A stretch of DNA of 64,000 bases from Algoriphagus sp. TR-M9 (GTDB lineage: Bacteria > Bacteroidota > Bacteroidia > Cytophagales > Cyclobacteriaceae). Under the pieces are notes generated by a model. The model made no database searches. It was not told the DNA's origin and worked only from the letters and a program-made list of their open reading frames with translations. Positions 53,206 through 61,705 of this stretch are shown one piece after another; the first letter of the stretch is position 1; each line of letters opens with the position of its first letter. Where the stretch lies: NCBI RefSeq assembly GCF_027594545.1, contig NZ_CP115160.1, forward strand, positions 4,336,501-4,400,500, in the 5' to 3' direction. A program made the translations under genes and the position numbers.

Positions 53206-53661
53206 TTATAATCCGATTTCCGTGAGTTTAAGGTGCGTCTTAATCATATTGGAACTGGCTTTGGCTACAATCTTACCAGAATTCTTAATGATTACGGCTT
53301 CCCAATGATTTAGGTTGGCGCCAGATCGAACTAATTTTGCAGAAACTTCCAACTTTTCTCCAATTTTTGCTCCCGACAGAAAATCTACATTCAGATTGAT
53401 GCTAGTCATCAAGTATGGGGAGCCAGCTGCAAAGTTTGCCATCCCGATCACATCATCTATCATCAGTGAAGCGATCCCGCCGTGTAGGATTTTGGCAGGA
53501 TTGCACATTTGAGCAGTCACTTCATAGCTCACCTTCATGTATCCCTTTTCTACTTCCAGCAATGTCCCTCCTAAGGAATTCCCCGCTGGGGAAGGGGTTT
53601 GGTCAAGTTTTTTACCAATCAAGGCTTTGAAGTAAGCCAAACTTTGATTTTCAGATTCCAT
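53206..53661 (-). CDS. PaaI-family hotdog thioesterase
   Basis: 151 residues with the hotdog motif AKILHGGIASLMIDDVIGMANFAAG (HGG and the aspartate) and strands LMTSINLNVDFLSGAKIGEKLEVSAKLVRSG. Such enzymes hydrolyse acyl-CoA esters, e.g. phenylacetyl-CoA or long-chain acyl-CoA. It is the last gene of a minus-strand run with YfiT, SDR and a membrane protein (gap to the previous gene 4 bases). Confidence 0.88.
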   Translation of the reverse strand: MESENQSLAYFKALIGKKLDQTPSPAGNSLGGTLLEVEKGYMKVSYEVTAQMCNPAKILHGGIASLMIDDVIGMANFAAGSPYLMTSINLNVDFLSGAKIGEKLEVSAKLVRSGANLNHWEAVIIKNSGKIVAKASSNMIKTHLKLTEIGL

Positions 53662-53665
53662 AATT

Positions 53666-54259
53666 TCAGTTTTCTGTAAGTCTGGCGAAATCCTCTAGGG
53701 TCTCTAGGATCGCATTTCTCTCTTTTGCCGTATTCCAGATAGGGTTCCAGTCTTCTCCAGACTTCAATTCGATTTTACTTTCAGGATCGAGCCAAGGCTC
53801 CAGTTGGCTTAGGTAATCTAAAAAATCGGATTTGTTTCCATTTTCAAAAAGAAATTCCTTTTCTAGCTTTCCTTCTCTTCCTACACGGAGAGCAATCGGC
53901 CATGAGGTATTAATGGGCTCCAAATACAAATAGGCCTCATCCTTGGTAGGATTTAAAATGATGAGTACATCCAGAAGCGGACGGGAATCCGATTTTTCTC
54001 TATCTGCATGTCTGAATAGCGTCATACCCGCATCGGCACGGATTGCTCTGTCGTAGTGGATAGCTTTTAGGTTTAAGAAAAAAATACGACTGGAGGAGGA
54101 CATCCGAAAAGCTAAGTCTTTGCCAGAATTACTTGCTCTTTTGGAATCAAAAAAAGAAAGAAGAACCACAAAGGCGATAGAAAATATCCCAAAAATCTTT
54201 AGGATTCTGATTAGCTCAGGAGTAAAAACCGCATCTTTCTTTTGCCTTGCTTTGGGCAT
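53666..54259 (-). CDS. Hypothetical single-pass membrane protein
   Basis: 197 residues: a basic N-terminus, one membrane helix (ILKIFGIFSIAFVVLLSFF, about 19-37), then a soluble part of mixed strands and helices (FRMSSSSRIFFLNLKAIHYDR, LLDVLIILNPTKDEAYLYLEP). I do not recognise the family. It is in the middle of the thioesterase-SDR operon, so a role linked to acyl metabolism or the envelope is possible only by association. Confidence 0.65.
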   Translation of the reverse strand: MPKARQKKDAVFTPELIRILKIFGIFSIAFVVLLSFFDSKRASNSGKDLAFRMSSSSRIFFLNLKAIHYDRAIRADAGMTLFRHADREKSDSRPLLDVLIILNPTKDEAYLYLEPINTSWPIALRVGREGKLEKEFLFENGNKSDFLDYLSQLEPWLDPESKIELKSGEDWNPIWNTAKERNAILETLEDFARLTEN

Positions 54260-54287
54260 ATAGGATCATTTACCAGTTTAACTCATT

Positions 54288-55046
54288 TCAGCGCACATAA
54301 GATCCCGCATTGATATCAATGCTAGTGCCCGTAGCATGGTCTGCTAAGCCAGAGCAGAGCAATGTGACCATAGGCGCGATGTCCTCTGGCCTGGTCAATT
54401 CATTCAAAGCAATGTCGTTTAAGGCAAATTCTTCTCCATATTCGGATAGAATTTCATTAGCCATATCTGTCCGCGTAAAGCCTGGCGCGATCAGGAATGC
54501 CTTAATCCCTTGTTTGCCGTAATGCCTGGCGATTGATCTGGTCAGACTAACTACAGCTCCTTTAGAAGCTGCATAAGCCAGGTAATCTGTGGTGTCCCCT
54601 CGGAAGGCTGCGCGGGAAGAAATATTGATGATACGCCCATTTTGATGGGTTTTAGCCTGATCCACGAATTCCTTACAGAGTATACCCAAAGCTGTGGCAT
54701 TCACTGCGAATGTTTCGTTCCAGATTTGCAACCAATCTTCAGTAGCCAGGTCATCCGGTGCAGGTTTGGCCATGCCGGCATTGTTCACAATTGCTGACAA
54801 GGGACCGTATTTTAGGACTAGATTAGGGATAAACCCCATTACTTGATTTATATCGGACAAATCACAGGCTTCCACCTGCGAGGGACCGGCTAATTCACTT
54901 TGAAGTTTTTCGGCTTCTAGTCTATTTCTGTTGCAATGGATAATTACCTCTGCCCCTGATTCTGACAATTGCTTTGCGATAGCTCTTCCTATTCCTCTGG
55001 AAGCACCAGTGACAAGAATGCGTTGATTATGTAGGGAGATATTCAT
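54288..55046 (-). CDS. Short-chain dehydrogenase/reductase (FabG-like)
   Basis: 252 residues with TGASRGIGRAIA (NADP-binding), NNAGMA, the catalytic ISSRAA serine and YAASKGAVV (Tyr-x3-Lys), and the closing GTSIDINAG. It resembles 3-oxoacyl-ACP reductases, but the substrate is not certain. It is in the minus-strand operon, 10 bases after the YfiT gene. Confidence 0.9.
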   Translation of the reverse strand: MNISLHNQRILVTGASRGIGRAIAKQLSESGAEVIIHCNRNRLEAEKLQSELAGPSQVEACDLSDINQVMGFIPNLVLKYGPLSAIVNNAGMAKPAPDDLATEDWLQIWNETFAVNATALGILCKEFVDQAKTHQNGRIINISSRAAFRGDTTDYLAYAASKGAVVSLTRSIARHYGKQGIKAFLIAPGFTRTDMANEILSEYGEEFALNDIALNELTRPEDIAPMVTLLCSGLADHATGTSIDINAGSYVR

Positions 55047-55056
55047 AAAAATCAGG

Positions 55057-55593
55057 CTATTTCCAGTTTTCTCTAAGCATCAGGTGTTGGATGTGTGCCA
55101 AATGATGTTTGGAATGCCACTCATACATTAAAGTCACTTCTGCCAGCGGTATGTTTTTCTGGTATTCAGGGTGATAGTAAGTTTTTTGGAAATCCTCTGA
55201 ATTCATTAATTTCAGAATTTTGGCCCACTTTTCATGCATGGCCTGAATCATAGATAAGGAGCCGGCTATGGGCAAAGTGTAATCATTGAGTTTAGCCCAT
55301 TCTGCTTCCAAATAGGGTTTGATACTCGGATTATCTTCCGTAAGTGCCAGCTTAAAGCGGATAAGCGCATTCATATGACTATCAGCGATGTGATGAATAA
55401 GTTGCTTCACCGTCCAGCCTCCGATCCTATAGGGTGTGTTTAACTGAATCTCAGAGAAACTGGCTAACGTATCGTTCAGGTATTTTGGGAAATTCTGAAT
55501 ATAAGTCGCCGCTCCATCTAGATGTGCTTGAGAAATACGTTCTGGTTTTTGAAACCGGCCAATTGGGTATTTCAAGAATTCAATGTCTGTCAT
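55057..55593 (-). CDS. YfiT-type DinB-fold metal-dependent transferase
   Basis: 178 residues. The DinB/YfiT ligand histidines are in LIHHIADSHMNA and EWHSKHHLAHIQHL, and the opening YPIGRF is a YfiT signature. YfiT-like proteins are nickel/zinc-binding hydrolases or bacillithiol-S-transferase relatives. It is the first gene of the operon with SDR, a membrane protein and a thioesterase. Thiol-transferase activity is inferred from the family only. Confidence 0.9.
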   Translation of the reverse strand: MTDIEFLKYPIGRFQKPERISQAHLDGAATYIQNFPKYLNDTLASFSEIQLNTPYRIGGWTVKQLIHHIADSHMNALIRFKLALTEDNPSIKPYLEAEWAKLNDYTLPIAGSLSMIQAMHEKWAKILKLMNSEDFQKTYYHPEYQKNIPLAEVTLMYEWHSKHHLAHIQHLMLRENWK

Positions 55594-55680
55594 AGTTTAG
55601 GATGATTTGCGGCTTTCCTGCCAGTTAAGAGGCCAAATCAATATAGCACATGTTAAACTTTAGGATTGAGCCCATTTCGT

Positions 55681-55768
55681 CCTGCCCAACGGCAAAGACA
55701 GGTATTCCGTCTTCCGACCAGAAAGGCAAAGGATCTAAGGTGAATGGCATCATTGAGGATAATCATAT
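55681..55768. repeat. Dispersed repeat family A, copy 4
   Basis: CCTGCCCAACGGCAAAGACAGG is followed by GGCATCATTGAGGATAATCAT, ending just before the comF stop codon. The same sense orientation and distance to the stop are seen at copies 1 and 2. Confidence 0.6.
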
Positions 55769-55773
55769 AGTTT

Positions 55774-56466
55774 TTAATCTCCAGCTGCTATCGCAACCAA
55801 ATCTACAGTTTTTGCTCCATTAGCCAAAAGCACATTTGCGCAAGCACACATCGTAGCACCTGTGGTCATTACATCATCCACCAGGAGTACTCTAGCTCCA
55901 CTTACATCAGCTTCAGGAGTCAGGGCAAACACGGTTTCCACATTATCCATACGCTCCAATCTGCTTTTTTGGGTTTGAGTTTCGGTGAATTTTACACGCT
56001 GCAGATCCTTAGAAATAGCAGCCGGTAATTTTTGGTTAAGCCCTTTTGCAAACTCTTCGCTTTGGTTATAACCCCTTCTAGCCTTTTTAAGAGGATGCAG
56101 AGGGACAGGAGTGATTTTATCCCAACTGTGTTCAAAACCACTTTTATAAAGGATTTCCCCATATTTCTTCCCCAGTTCTACTCCTAGTTCGGGCATATTC
56201 CTATACTTCAGTTTATGAAGTAGTTTTTGGCTTTGCCCACCTTTACTGAACTTCAGAAAAGACATCACCATACCAACATTGCTAAGGCCAAGCACTTTAT
56301 CCTTCAAATCATTATCCGAGGACCGTAGATGATAGCTTGTGATCGGGAGACTCCCCGAGCATACCATGCAAAGGCATTCTTCATAATCAAATAGAGACCT
56401 ACCGCAAAGCGCACAATTGCGAGGAAACACTAAATCCAAAAAATCTTTGACAAAAAATAAACGCAT
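55774..56466 (-). CDS. ComF family phosphoribosyltransferase-like protein
   Basis: 230 residues: an N-terminal zinc-finger-like CALCGRSL...CLCMVC, a middle ITPVPLHPLKKARRGYNQSEEFAKGL and the PRPP loop VLLVDDVMTTGATM near the C-terminus. ComF proteins support DNA uptake during natural transformation, or an unknown nucleotide role, in many bacteria. It is single, divergent from the plus-strand block that leads to oriC. Confidence 0.92.
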   Translation of the reverse strand: MRLFFVKDFLDLVFPRNCALCGRSLFDYEECLCMVCSGSLPITSYHLRSSDNDLKDKVLGLSNVGMVMSFLKFSKGGQSQKLLHKLKYRNMPELGVELGKKYGEILYKSGFEHSWDKITPVPLHPLKKARRGYNQSEEFAKGLNQKLPAAISKDLQRVKFTETQTQKSRLERMDNVETVFALTPEADVSGARVLLVDDVMTTGATMCACANVLLANGAKTVDLVAIAAGD

Positions 56467-56508
56467 AGGGAAAAAGACTTGTTCATAAGTGCCTAGGGCA
56501 AATTATGG

Positions 56509-56516
56509 TATATTTG
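56509..56516 (+). promoter_or_regulatory. -7 promoter element for the plus-strand block
   Basis: TATATTTG fits TAnnTTTG and lies 32 bases before the start at 56548. A TTG at 56479-56481 is 27 bases away, too far for the usual spacing. Confidence 0.45.
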
Positions 56517-56547
56517 CTACTTAATTCTTTCCTAAACAGTTAAGTTA

Positions 56548-56889
56548 ATGAATCTCATAGAAGAATTCAACGAGTACCGCAGCCAAATGAATGAAAAGAT
56601 TTTGGCTGAAGACAATAAAGTGATCAAGCGGATTTTCAACCTTGACACAAATGCATTTGCTGAGGGATCAGTAGATGTGCAGACCAAAGAAATGATAGGT
56701 TTAGCCTGTTCTATGGTTTTGAGATGTGATGACTGTGTGCGGTACCATTTAGGAAAATGTCATGAAGTGGGCATGAAAAAGGAACAGGTGTTTGAAGTCT
56801 TTTCTATAGCCACTTTGATAGGAGGTACTATAGTTATCCCACATTTAAGGCGAGCAGCAGAATATTGGGAAAACCTTGAAAACCAGTAG
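56548..56889 (+). CDS. AhpD/carboxymuconolactone decarboxylase-family protein
   Basis: 113 residues with the redox motif RCDDCVRYHLGKCHEVGM (CxxC followed by a histidine) typical of the AhpD-like fold. AhpD is a peroxidase partner; other members decarboxylate lactones. Here the CxxC makes a redox role the better guess. It opens a run of nine plus-strand genes with short gaps (6, 3, 3 and 3 bases to the next four). Confidence 0.88.
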   Translation: MNLIEEFNEYRSQMNEKILAEDNKVIKRIFNLDTNAFAEGSVDVQTKEMIGLACSMVLRCDDCVRYHLGKCHEVGMKKEQVFEVFSIATLIGGTIVIPHLRRAAEYWENLENQ

Positions 56890-56895
56890 TTTAAA

Positions 56896-57258
56896 ATGTT
56901 CAAACGCGATTTAGATCTTGAAAAAAGATGGTCAAAACTACTAGAAGGCCTAAAAGAAACCATCGGCAAAAAACCTGCTGACTTAAATGGCGTACTCTTT
57001 CTTATTGGGGTTCAGGAACTTGGCCAAGGCAACAAGATCTTCAGTAAGGAACAGAAGCAAGATTTGATGCATATCGCAGTTTGCAAGGTTCTGAGTTATG
57101 CTGGTTTTTACGAACTTGATCACGTAGATCAAGATGGATGGCCACACTGGAATCTGATCAAAGAACTACCACATTTTGATTTATTGGATCAAGAGAAACT
57201 TCTAAAAATTCAGGTTTTAGAATACTTTGAAAAGGAATACGAAATAGTAATTGAGTAA
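56896..57258 (+). CDS. Conserved Bacteroidota protein of unknown function
   Basis: 120 residues, helical and acidic at the C-terminus (KELPHFDLLDQEKLLKIQVLEYFEKEY), with the motif LNGVLFLIGVQELGQG near the start. It looks like a conserved protein found beside the xth gene in this phylum, but I cannot assign a domain. It is located between the AhpD-like gene and xth with gaps of 6 and 3 bases, so it is surely co-transcribed. Confidence 0.72.
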   Translation: MFKRDLDLEKRWSKLLEGLKETIGKKPADLNGVLFLIGVQELGQGNKIFSKEQKQDLMHIAVCKVLSYAGFYELDHVDQDGWPHWNLIKELPHFDLLDQEKLLKIQVLEYFEKEYEIVIE

Positions 57259-57261
57259 ATC

Positions 57262-58023
57262 GTGAAAATAATATCGTATAACGTAAATGGCATTCGTGCC
57301 GCTATCAACAAAGGTTTTTTAGACTGGCTAAAAGAGGAAAACCCAGAAATCATTGGTTTACAGGAAGTTAAAGCTAACTTAGATCAAATAGATGCGAGTG
57401 TTTTTGAAGATCTAGGTTACCATGTATACTGGTATCCAGCTTTCAAAAAGGGATATAGTGGAGTAGCCATACTTACCAAGATAAAGCCAAAATCTGTAAA
57501 GCTTGGAATGGACTATTCAAAATATGACGAAGAAGGAAGATTGATCCAAGTAGATTTTGAAGATTTTTCTTTCTTGAATGCCTATTTTCCATCTGGTACC
57601 ACTGGAGATATCCGGCAGACTTTCAAGTACGAATTCTTAGATGATATATACGGCTATACACAAGACCTGAGGAAAGAGAAGCCGAACTTCATCCTGAGTG
57701 GAGATTACAACATTTGCCATAAAGCTATAGACATTCATAATCCCAAAGCCAATAAGAATACCTCAGGTTTTTTACCGGAAGAAAGAGCCTGGATGGATAA
57801 GTTTACAGATTCTGGTTTCATAGATACATTTAGAAAGTTCAATGAAGAACCTCATAACTACTCTTGGTGGAGTTTTAGAGCTAATGCCAGAGCAAAAAAC
57901 TTAGGATGGAGGATAGATTACCATATGGCCACATCCACTTTAGATCCAAGACTAAGAAACGCCAAAATACTAGCGGATATTAAACATTCTGATCATTGTC
58001 CCATTTTAGTTGAAATTGATTAA
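57262..58023 (+). CDS. xth: Exodeoxyribonuclease III (AP endonuclease)
   Basis: 253 residues from a GTG start at 57262 (MKIISYNVNGIRAAINKG). The AP-endonuclease motifs are complete: IIGLQEVKA (Glu), SGDYNICHKAIDIHNPKAN (Asp/Asn), WRIDYHMAT and KHSDHCPI (the final histidine). It nicks DNA 5' of abasic sites in base-excision repair. The GTG start is preferred because no ATG precedes the first strand. Confidence 0.95.
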   Translation: MKIISYNVNGIRAAINKGFLDWLKEENPEIIGLQEVKANLDQIDASVFEDLGYHVYWYPAFKKGYSGVAILTKIKPKSVKLGMDYSKYDEEGRLIQVDFEDFSFLNAYFPSGTTGDIRQTFKYEFLDDIYGYTQDLRKEKPNFILSGDYNICHKAIDIHNPKANKNTSGFLPEERAWMDKFTDSGFIDTFRKFNEEPHNYSWWSFRANARAKNLGWRIDYHMATSTLDPRLRNAKILADIKHSDHCPILVEID

Positions 58024-58026
58024 ACC

Positions 58027-58431
58027 ATGATGGAAAGCATAAAAATTTCTATTCCGTCTCTGATGGAGAACGTAAAAATAATTGAGAGTTTCATAGATAA
58101 TGCTCGGGAAAATTTTGAGATAAATGATGACATCTATGGCAATATCATGATTTCGGTGACAGAATGCATCAGCAATGCCATCATCCATGGAAATCAAAAT
58201 GACAAAAATAAGCTAGTCCATTTAGAGTTGAAACTAGAAAAAGAAATGCTCCTGTTTACCATTCAGGATGAAGGAGATGGTTTTGACTACAATGAGCTAA
58301 AGGATCCTACAGCACCAGAAAACATAGAAAAACCTGGTGGTAGAGGGATATTTCTGATCAAACACCTGTCAGATGAGGTGAAATTTGAAGAAAATGGAAC
58401 AAAAACGGTTTTATCATTCTATATGAATTAA
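58027..58431 (+). CDS. RsbW-like ATP-binding serine kinase/anti-sigma-type protein
   Basis: 134 residues of the GHKL fold: VTECISNAIIHGNQNDKNK (N box), DEGDGFDY (G1 box) and GGRGIFLIKHLSDEV (G2 box). This is the RsbW/SpoIIAB type without a histidine-kinase dimer domain. Such proteins phosphorylate anti-sigma antagonists or act as ATP-binding switches. No antagonist or sigma gene is adjacent. An upstream Met pair is the start. Confidence 0.88.
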   Translation: MMESIKISIPSLMENVKIIESFIDNARENFEINDDIYGNIMISVTECISNAIIHGNQNDKNKLVHLELKLEKEMLLFTIQDEGDGFDYNELKDPTAPENIEKPGGRGIFLIKHLSDEVKFEENGTKTVLSFYMN

Positions 58432-58434
58432 GAT

Positions 58435-58860
58435 ATGGCTATCAATTTCTTTACTGAAGAGGTCAATTTCATCTTAACCAAGAAAAACAAAAGAAAGTCT
58501 TGGCTAAAAGAAATAGCCAATTCGGAAGGCTTCTCCATATCAGAATTAAACTTCATTTTCTGTTCTGACCATTACCTGCATGAAATAAACCTTGAATATT
58601 TAAATCATGACACCTACACAGACATTATAACTTTCGATAATTCAGAAAAGGAAAAGGTCATAGAAGGAGATATATTCATCAGCGTAGAAAGAGTCAAAGA
58701 AAACTCCGAAGATCTAGGCACGGAACTAGAAAAGGAATTAAACAGAGTAATCAGTCATGGCTTATTTCACTTATTAGGTTTCAAAGACAAGACAGATCAA
58801 GAAGCGAAGCTCATGCGCCAAAAAGAGAACTTCGCTATAGAATTATTCGACAATACATAA
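58435..58860 (+). CDS. ybeY: Endoribonuclease YbeY (16S rRNA maturation)
   Basis: 141 residues. The metal site is in VISHGLFHLLGFKDKTDQEA. Two histidines of the HGxLHLxGYDH motif are kept, but the third position is Lys (GFKDK), which I recall as usual for Bacteroidota versions. The N-terminal half has DHYLHEINLEYLNHDTYTDIITFD. It processes the 3' end of 16S rRNA. It is followed by two parS sites and mnmG. Confidence 0.92.
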   Translation: MAINFFTEEVNFILTKKNKRKSWLKEIANSEGFSISELNFIFCSDHYLHEINLEYLNHDTYTDIITFDNSEKEKVIEGDIFISVERVKENSEDLGTELEKELNRVISHGLFHLLGFKDKTDQEAKLMRQKENFAIELFDNT

Positions 58861-58861
58861 A

Positions 58862-58877
58862 CGTTCCACGTGAAACA
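58862..58877. promoter_or_regulatory. parS site 1 (one mismatch)
   Basis: CGTTCCACGTGAAACA contains the 14-base palindrome GTTCCACGTGAAAC; only the outermost base differs from the ParB-binding consensus TGTTnCACGTGAAACA. It is 2 bases after the ybeY stop. Confidence 0.85.
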
Positions 58878-58906
58878 CTTCCTGGCTAAAAAAGGAAATC
58901 AAGAGC

Positions 58907-58922
58907 TGTTCCACGTGAAACA
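58907..58922. promoter_or_regulatory. parS site 2 (perfect)
   Basis: TGTTCCACGTGAAACA is an exact match to the ParB-binding consensus, 45 bases from site 1 and 17 bases before mnmG. Confidence 0.92.
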
Positions 58923-58938
58923 GTAAAAGAAAAACAAA

Positions 58939-60804
58939 ATGTTTCCAGTATACGATGTCATAGTAGTAGGAGCGGGGCATGCCGGATGCGAAGCTGCTCA
59001 CGCTGCAGCCAAAATGGGTGCAAGGGTTCTACTGTGCACCATGAACATGAATACTATTGCCCAAATGTCATGCAATCCAGCAATGGGAGGCGTGGCAAAA
59101 GGACAGATTGTACGAGAAATAGATGCTCTTGGCGGTATGTCAGGCATAATTTCAGATAAGTCCATGATTCAATTCAGAATGCTAAACCGCTCCAAAGGAC
59201 CTGCTATGTGGTCACCTCGTTCGCAAAATGATAGAATGCGGTTTGCTGAAGAATGGAGACTCGCACTAGAAAATACCCCTAATGTTGATTTCTGGCAAGA
59301 AATGATCACAGGTCTAGTAGTATCTAATGGTCAATTAAAAGGAGTACGAACAAGCATAGGTTTAGAAATCCAAGCTAAATCAGTAGTGCTCACAAACGGT
59401 ACATTCCTAAATGGAAAAATTCATATCGGTGAAAAGCAATTTGGAGGAGGAAGGACAGGAGAGGCAGCTGCACGAGGAATTACAGAACAACTGGTAGAGC
59501 TAGGCTTCGAATCAGGACGAATGAAAACGGGAACACCACCACGTGTGGATGGACGCAGCCTGGATTATAGCAAAATGGAAGTTCAACATGGAGATGAGCA
59601 ACCCGAAAAATTCAGTTACTCAAAGGAGACTACAACCCTCAAGAACCAAAAAACCTGCTGGATAACCTATACGAATAAAAATGTTCATGAAAGTCTAGAA
59701 GAAGGATTCGATAGATCACCCATGTTCAATGGTAGAATCCAAGGCTTAGGGCCAAGGTATTGTCCATCCATAGAAGATAAAATCAACAGATTTGCAGAAC
59801 GGGATAGACATCAGATTTTTGTGGAACCAGAAGGATGGAATACGGTAGAAATGTATATCAATGGTTTCTCTACTTCCCTTCCTGAAGATGTTCAATATAA
59901 ATCTCTGAGAAAAATACCTGGGTTCGAAAACGCAAAAATGTTCCGCCCAGGCTATGCAATTGAATATGATTTCTTTCCACCTACTCAGCTAAAACTGACC
60001 TTAGAAACACAATTAATAGATAACTTATATTTCGCTGGTCAAATAAATGGAACCACAGGATACGAGGAAGCAGCATCACAGGGCCTAATCGCTGGAATAA
60101 ATGCAGCATTAAAAGTACAGGAAAAAGATCCCTTCTTACTCAAAAGATCAGACGCGTATATAGGTGTACTAATTGATGATCTAATCAATAAGGGCACAGA
60201 AGAACCTTATAGAATGTTTACTTCTAGAGCAGAATTCCGCCTATTATTGAGACAAGATAACGCTGATCTGCGACTAACTCAACATGGATACGATATAGGC
60301 CTGGCATCCGAAGAAAGGCTTCAGGATATGTTATCCAAGAAAGAGAATACCGCAAAATTGATCAATGATCTCAAGCAGAAAAAATTAGATCCTAAAGTAG
60401 TGAACGAAAGTCTTCAAGAAATGAATACAGCTACTATTAAGGAAAAAACCACTGTTGAAAAACTGCTGAAAAGGCCTCAAATAGTTATTTCACAACTGAA
60501 AGAAATGGATCCAGAATTAGCAAACTATCTGGAAAAATACTCCCCAGCTGTACTAGAACAAGCGGAAGTACAAATAAAGTATGATAGCTACATAGAGAAA
60601 GAACAGCAGATGGTAGAAAAGATGAGCAATATGGAAAACTTCAAAATACCACTCAAGTTTGACTACCAATCTATACCAGCACTTTCAGCCGAAGGAAAAC
60701 AAAAATTGAGTAAAATAAGACCTGAAACCATGGGCCAAGCTTCAAGGATCTCTGGTGTGACTCCGGCAGATTTATCCATAATCACTGTTTACCTTGGAAG
60801 ATAA
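58939..60804 (+). CDS. mnmG: tRNA uridine-34 carboxymethylaminomethyl modification enzyme MnmG
   Basis: 621 residues. The FAD site is VVGAGHAGCEAAHAAAKMG; GGVAKGQIVREIDALGG and FLNGKIHIGEKQFGGGRTGE are signature blocks, and the C-terminal helical domain (about 520-620) with GVTPADLSIITVYL binds MnmE and tRNA. With MnmE it modifies the wobble uridine. It frequently lies near the replication origin, as here (4.4 kb from oriC). Its 5' region carries the two parS sites. Confidence 0.97.
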   Translation: MFPVYDVIVVGAGHAGCEAAHAAAKMGARVLLCTMNMNTIAQMSCNPAMGGVAKGQIVREIDALGGMSGIISDKSMIQFRMLNRSKGPAMWSPRSQNDRMRFAEEWRLALENTPNVDFWQEMITGLVVSNGQLKGVRTSIGLEIQAKSVVLTNGTFLNGKIHIGEKQFGGGRTGEAAARGITEQLVELGFESGRMKTGTPPRVDGRSLDYSKMEVQHGDEQPEKFSYSKETTTLKNQKTCWITYTNKNVHESLEEGFDRSPMFNGRIQGLGPRYCPSIEDKINRFAERDRHQIFVEPEGWNTVEMYINGFSTSLPEDVQYKSLRKIPGFENAKMFRPGYAIEYDFFPPTQLKLTLETQLIDNLYFAGQINGTTGYEEAASQGLIAGINAALKVQEKDPFLLKRSDAYIGVLIDDLINKGTEEPYRMFTSRAEFRLLLRQDNADLRLTQHGYDIGLASEERLQDMLSKKENTAKLINDLKQKKLDPKVVNESLQEMNTATIKEKTTVEKLLKRPQIVISQLKEMDPELANYLEKYSPAVLEQAEVQIKYDSYIEKEQQMVEKMSNMENFKIPLKFDYQSIPALSAEGKQKLSKIRPETMGQASRISGVTPADLSIITVYLGR

Positions 60805-60805
60805 A

Positions 60806-61705
60806 ATGCTAGAAAGACTTACAAAATGCCCTTTGTGCAAAAGTGGTAGGTTTCTAAATTCCCAGGAAATTAAAGATTATGCAGTCAGTAAGGAAACCTT
60901 CATTATTTGTAAGTGCAGATCCTGTGGACTAAAATTTACCAATCCGAGGCCAACAGCAGAAACTATAGGTCCATATTACGATTTTCCAGAATACTATTCC
61001 CATGAGGATAAGGTCAGCAACTTTACCCAACTCATTTATCAAAAGGTCAGAAAGTATTCGGTAAATCAAAAAGTAAAACTCATCAACCGTCTGGTTCCTC
61101 ACAAAGGAAAAATATTGGATTATGGCTGCGGTACCGCTGAGTTTCTGCTAGCTGCAAATAATGATACTTGGAAGGTCACTGGGATTGAACCAAACGAAAA
61201 AGCGAGAAAACTCGGAAATTCAAAACTGGCTGATCAGGTCTTTGAAAGTTTAGACGAAATCAAAGCAGGTAAGCAATTCGAAGTGATAACATTATTTCAT
61301 GTGTTAGAACACGTACACAGTCTTAGAAAAACAGTAAAAAAACTCATAAAACACTTAAAATCAACTGGTTACATCATAATAGCAGTACCAAACTACAAGT
61401 CTTTTGATGCAAAAAAATATGGAAATGAATGGGCAGGCTGGGACGTACCCCGTCACCTCTATCATTTCAATGAATCTGCACTGAATGCTTTCGAAGATAT
61501 ATTTAAGCTGGAACTCGTAGAAAAAATCCCTATGGTATTTGACAGTTATTATGTTTCTCTCTTGTCAGAAGGATACAGAAAACCATCCCAAAACGTTTTA
61601 GCAAAATATCTGAAAGCATTTTCATCCGGTTACCAATCAAATCAGTTGGCAGTGAAAAACCAGGCAAATCATTCCAGTAATATCTTCATTTTCAAAAAGA
61701 GGTGA
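60806..61705 (+). CDS. Class I SAM methyltransferase with N-terminal zinc ribbon
   Basis: 299 residues from ATG 60806, one base after the mnmG stop. Four cysteines (CPLCKSG at about 8-11 and CRSCGLKF at about 38-41) form a zinc ribbon. The methyltransferase part has ILDYGCGTAEFLLAA (motif I), FHVLEHV (motif IV region) and WDVPRHLYHFNE. Relatives methylate polyprenol-linked sugars or small molecules; the target is unknown. The gene shares four bases with the next one. Confidence 0.88.
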   Translation: MLERLTKCPLCKSGRFLNSQEIKDYAVSKETFIICKCRSCGLKFTNPRPTAETIGPYYDFPEYYSHEDKVSNFTQLIYQKVRKYSVNQKVKLINRLVPHKGKILDYGCGTAEFLLAANNDTWKVTGIEPNEKARKLGNSKLADQVFESLDEIKAGKQFEVITLFHVLEHVHSLRKTVKKLIKHLKSTGYIIIAVPNYKSFDAKKYGNEWAGWDVPRHLYHFNESALNAFEDIFKLELVEKIPMVFDSYYVSLLSEGYRKPSQNVLAKYLKAFSSGYQSNQLAVKNQANHSSNIFIFKKR

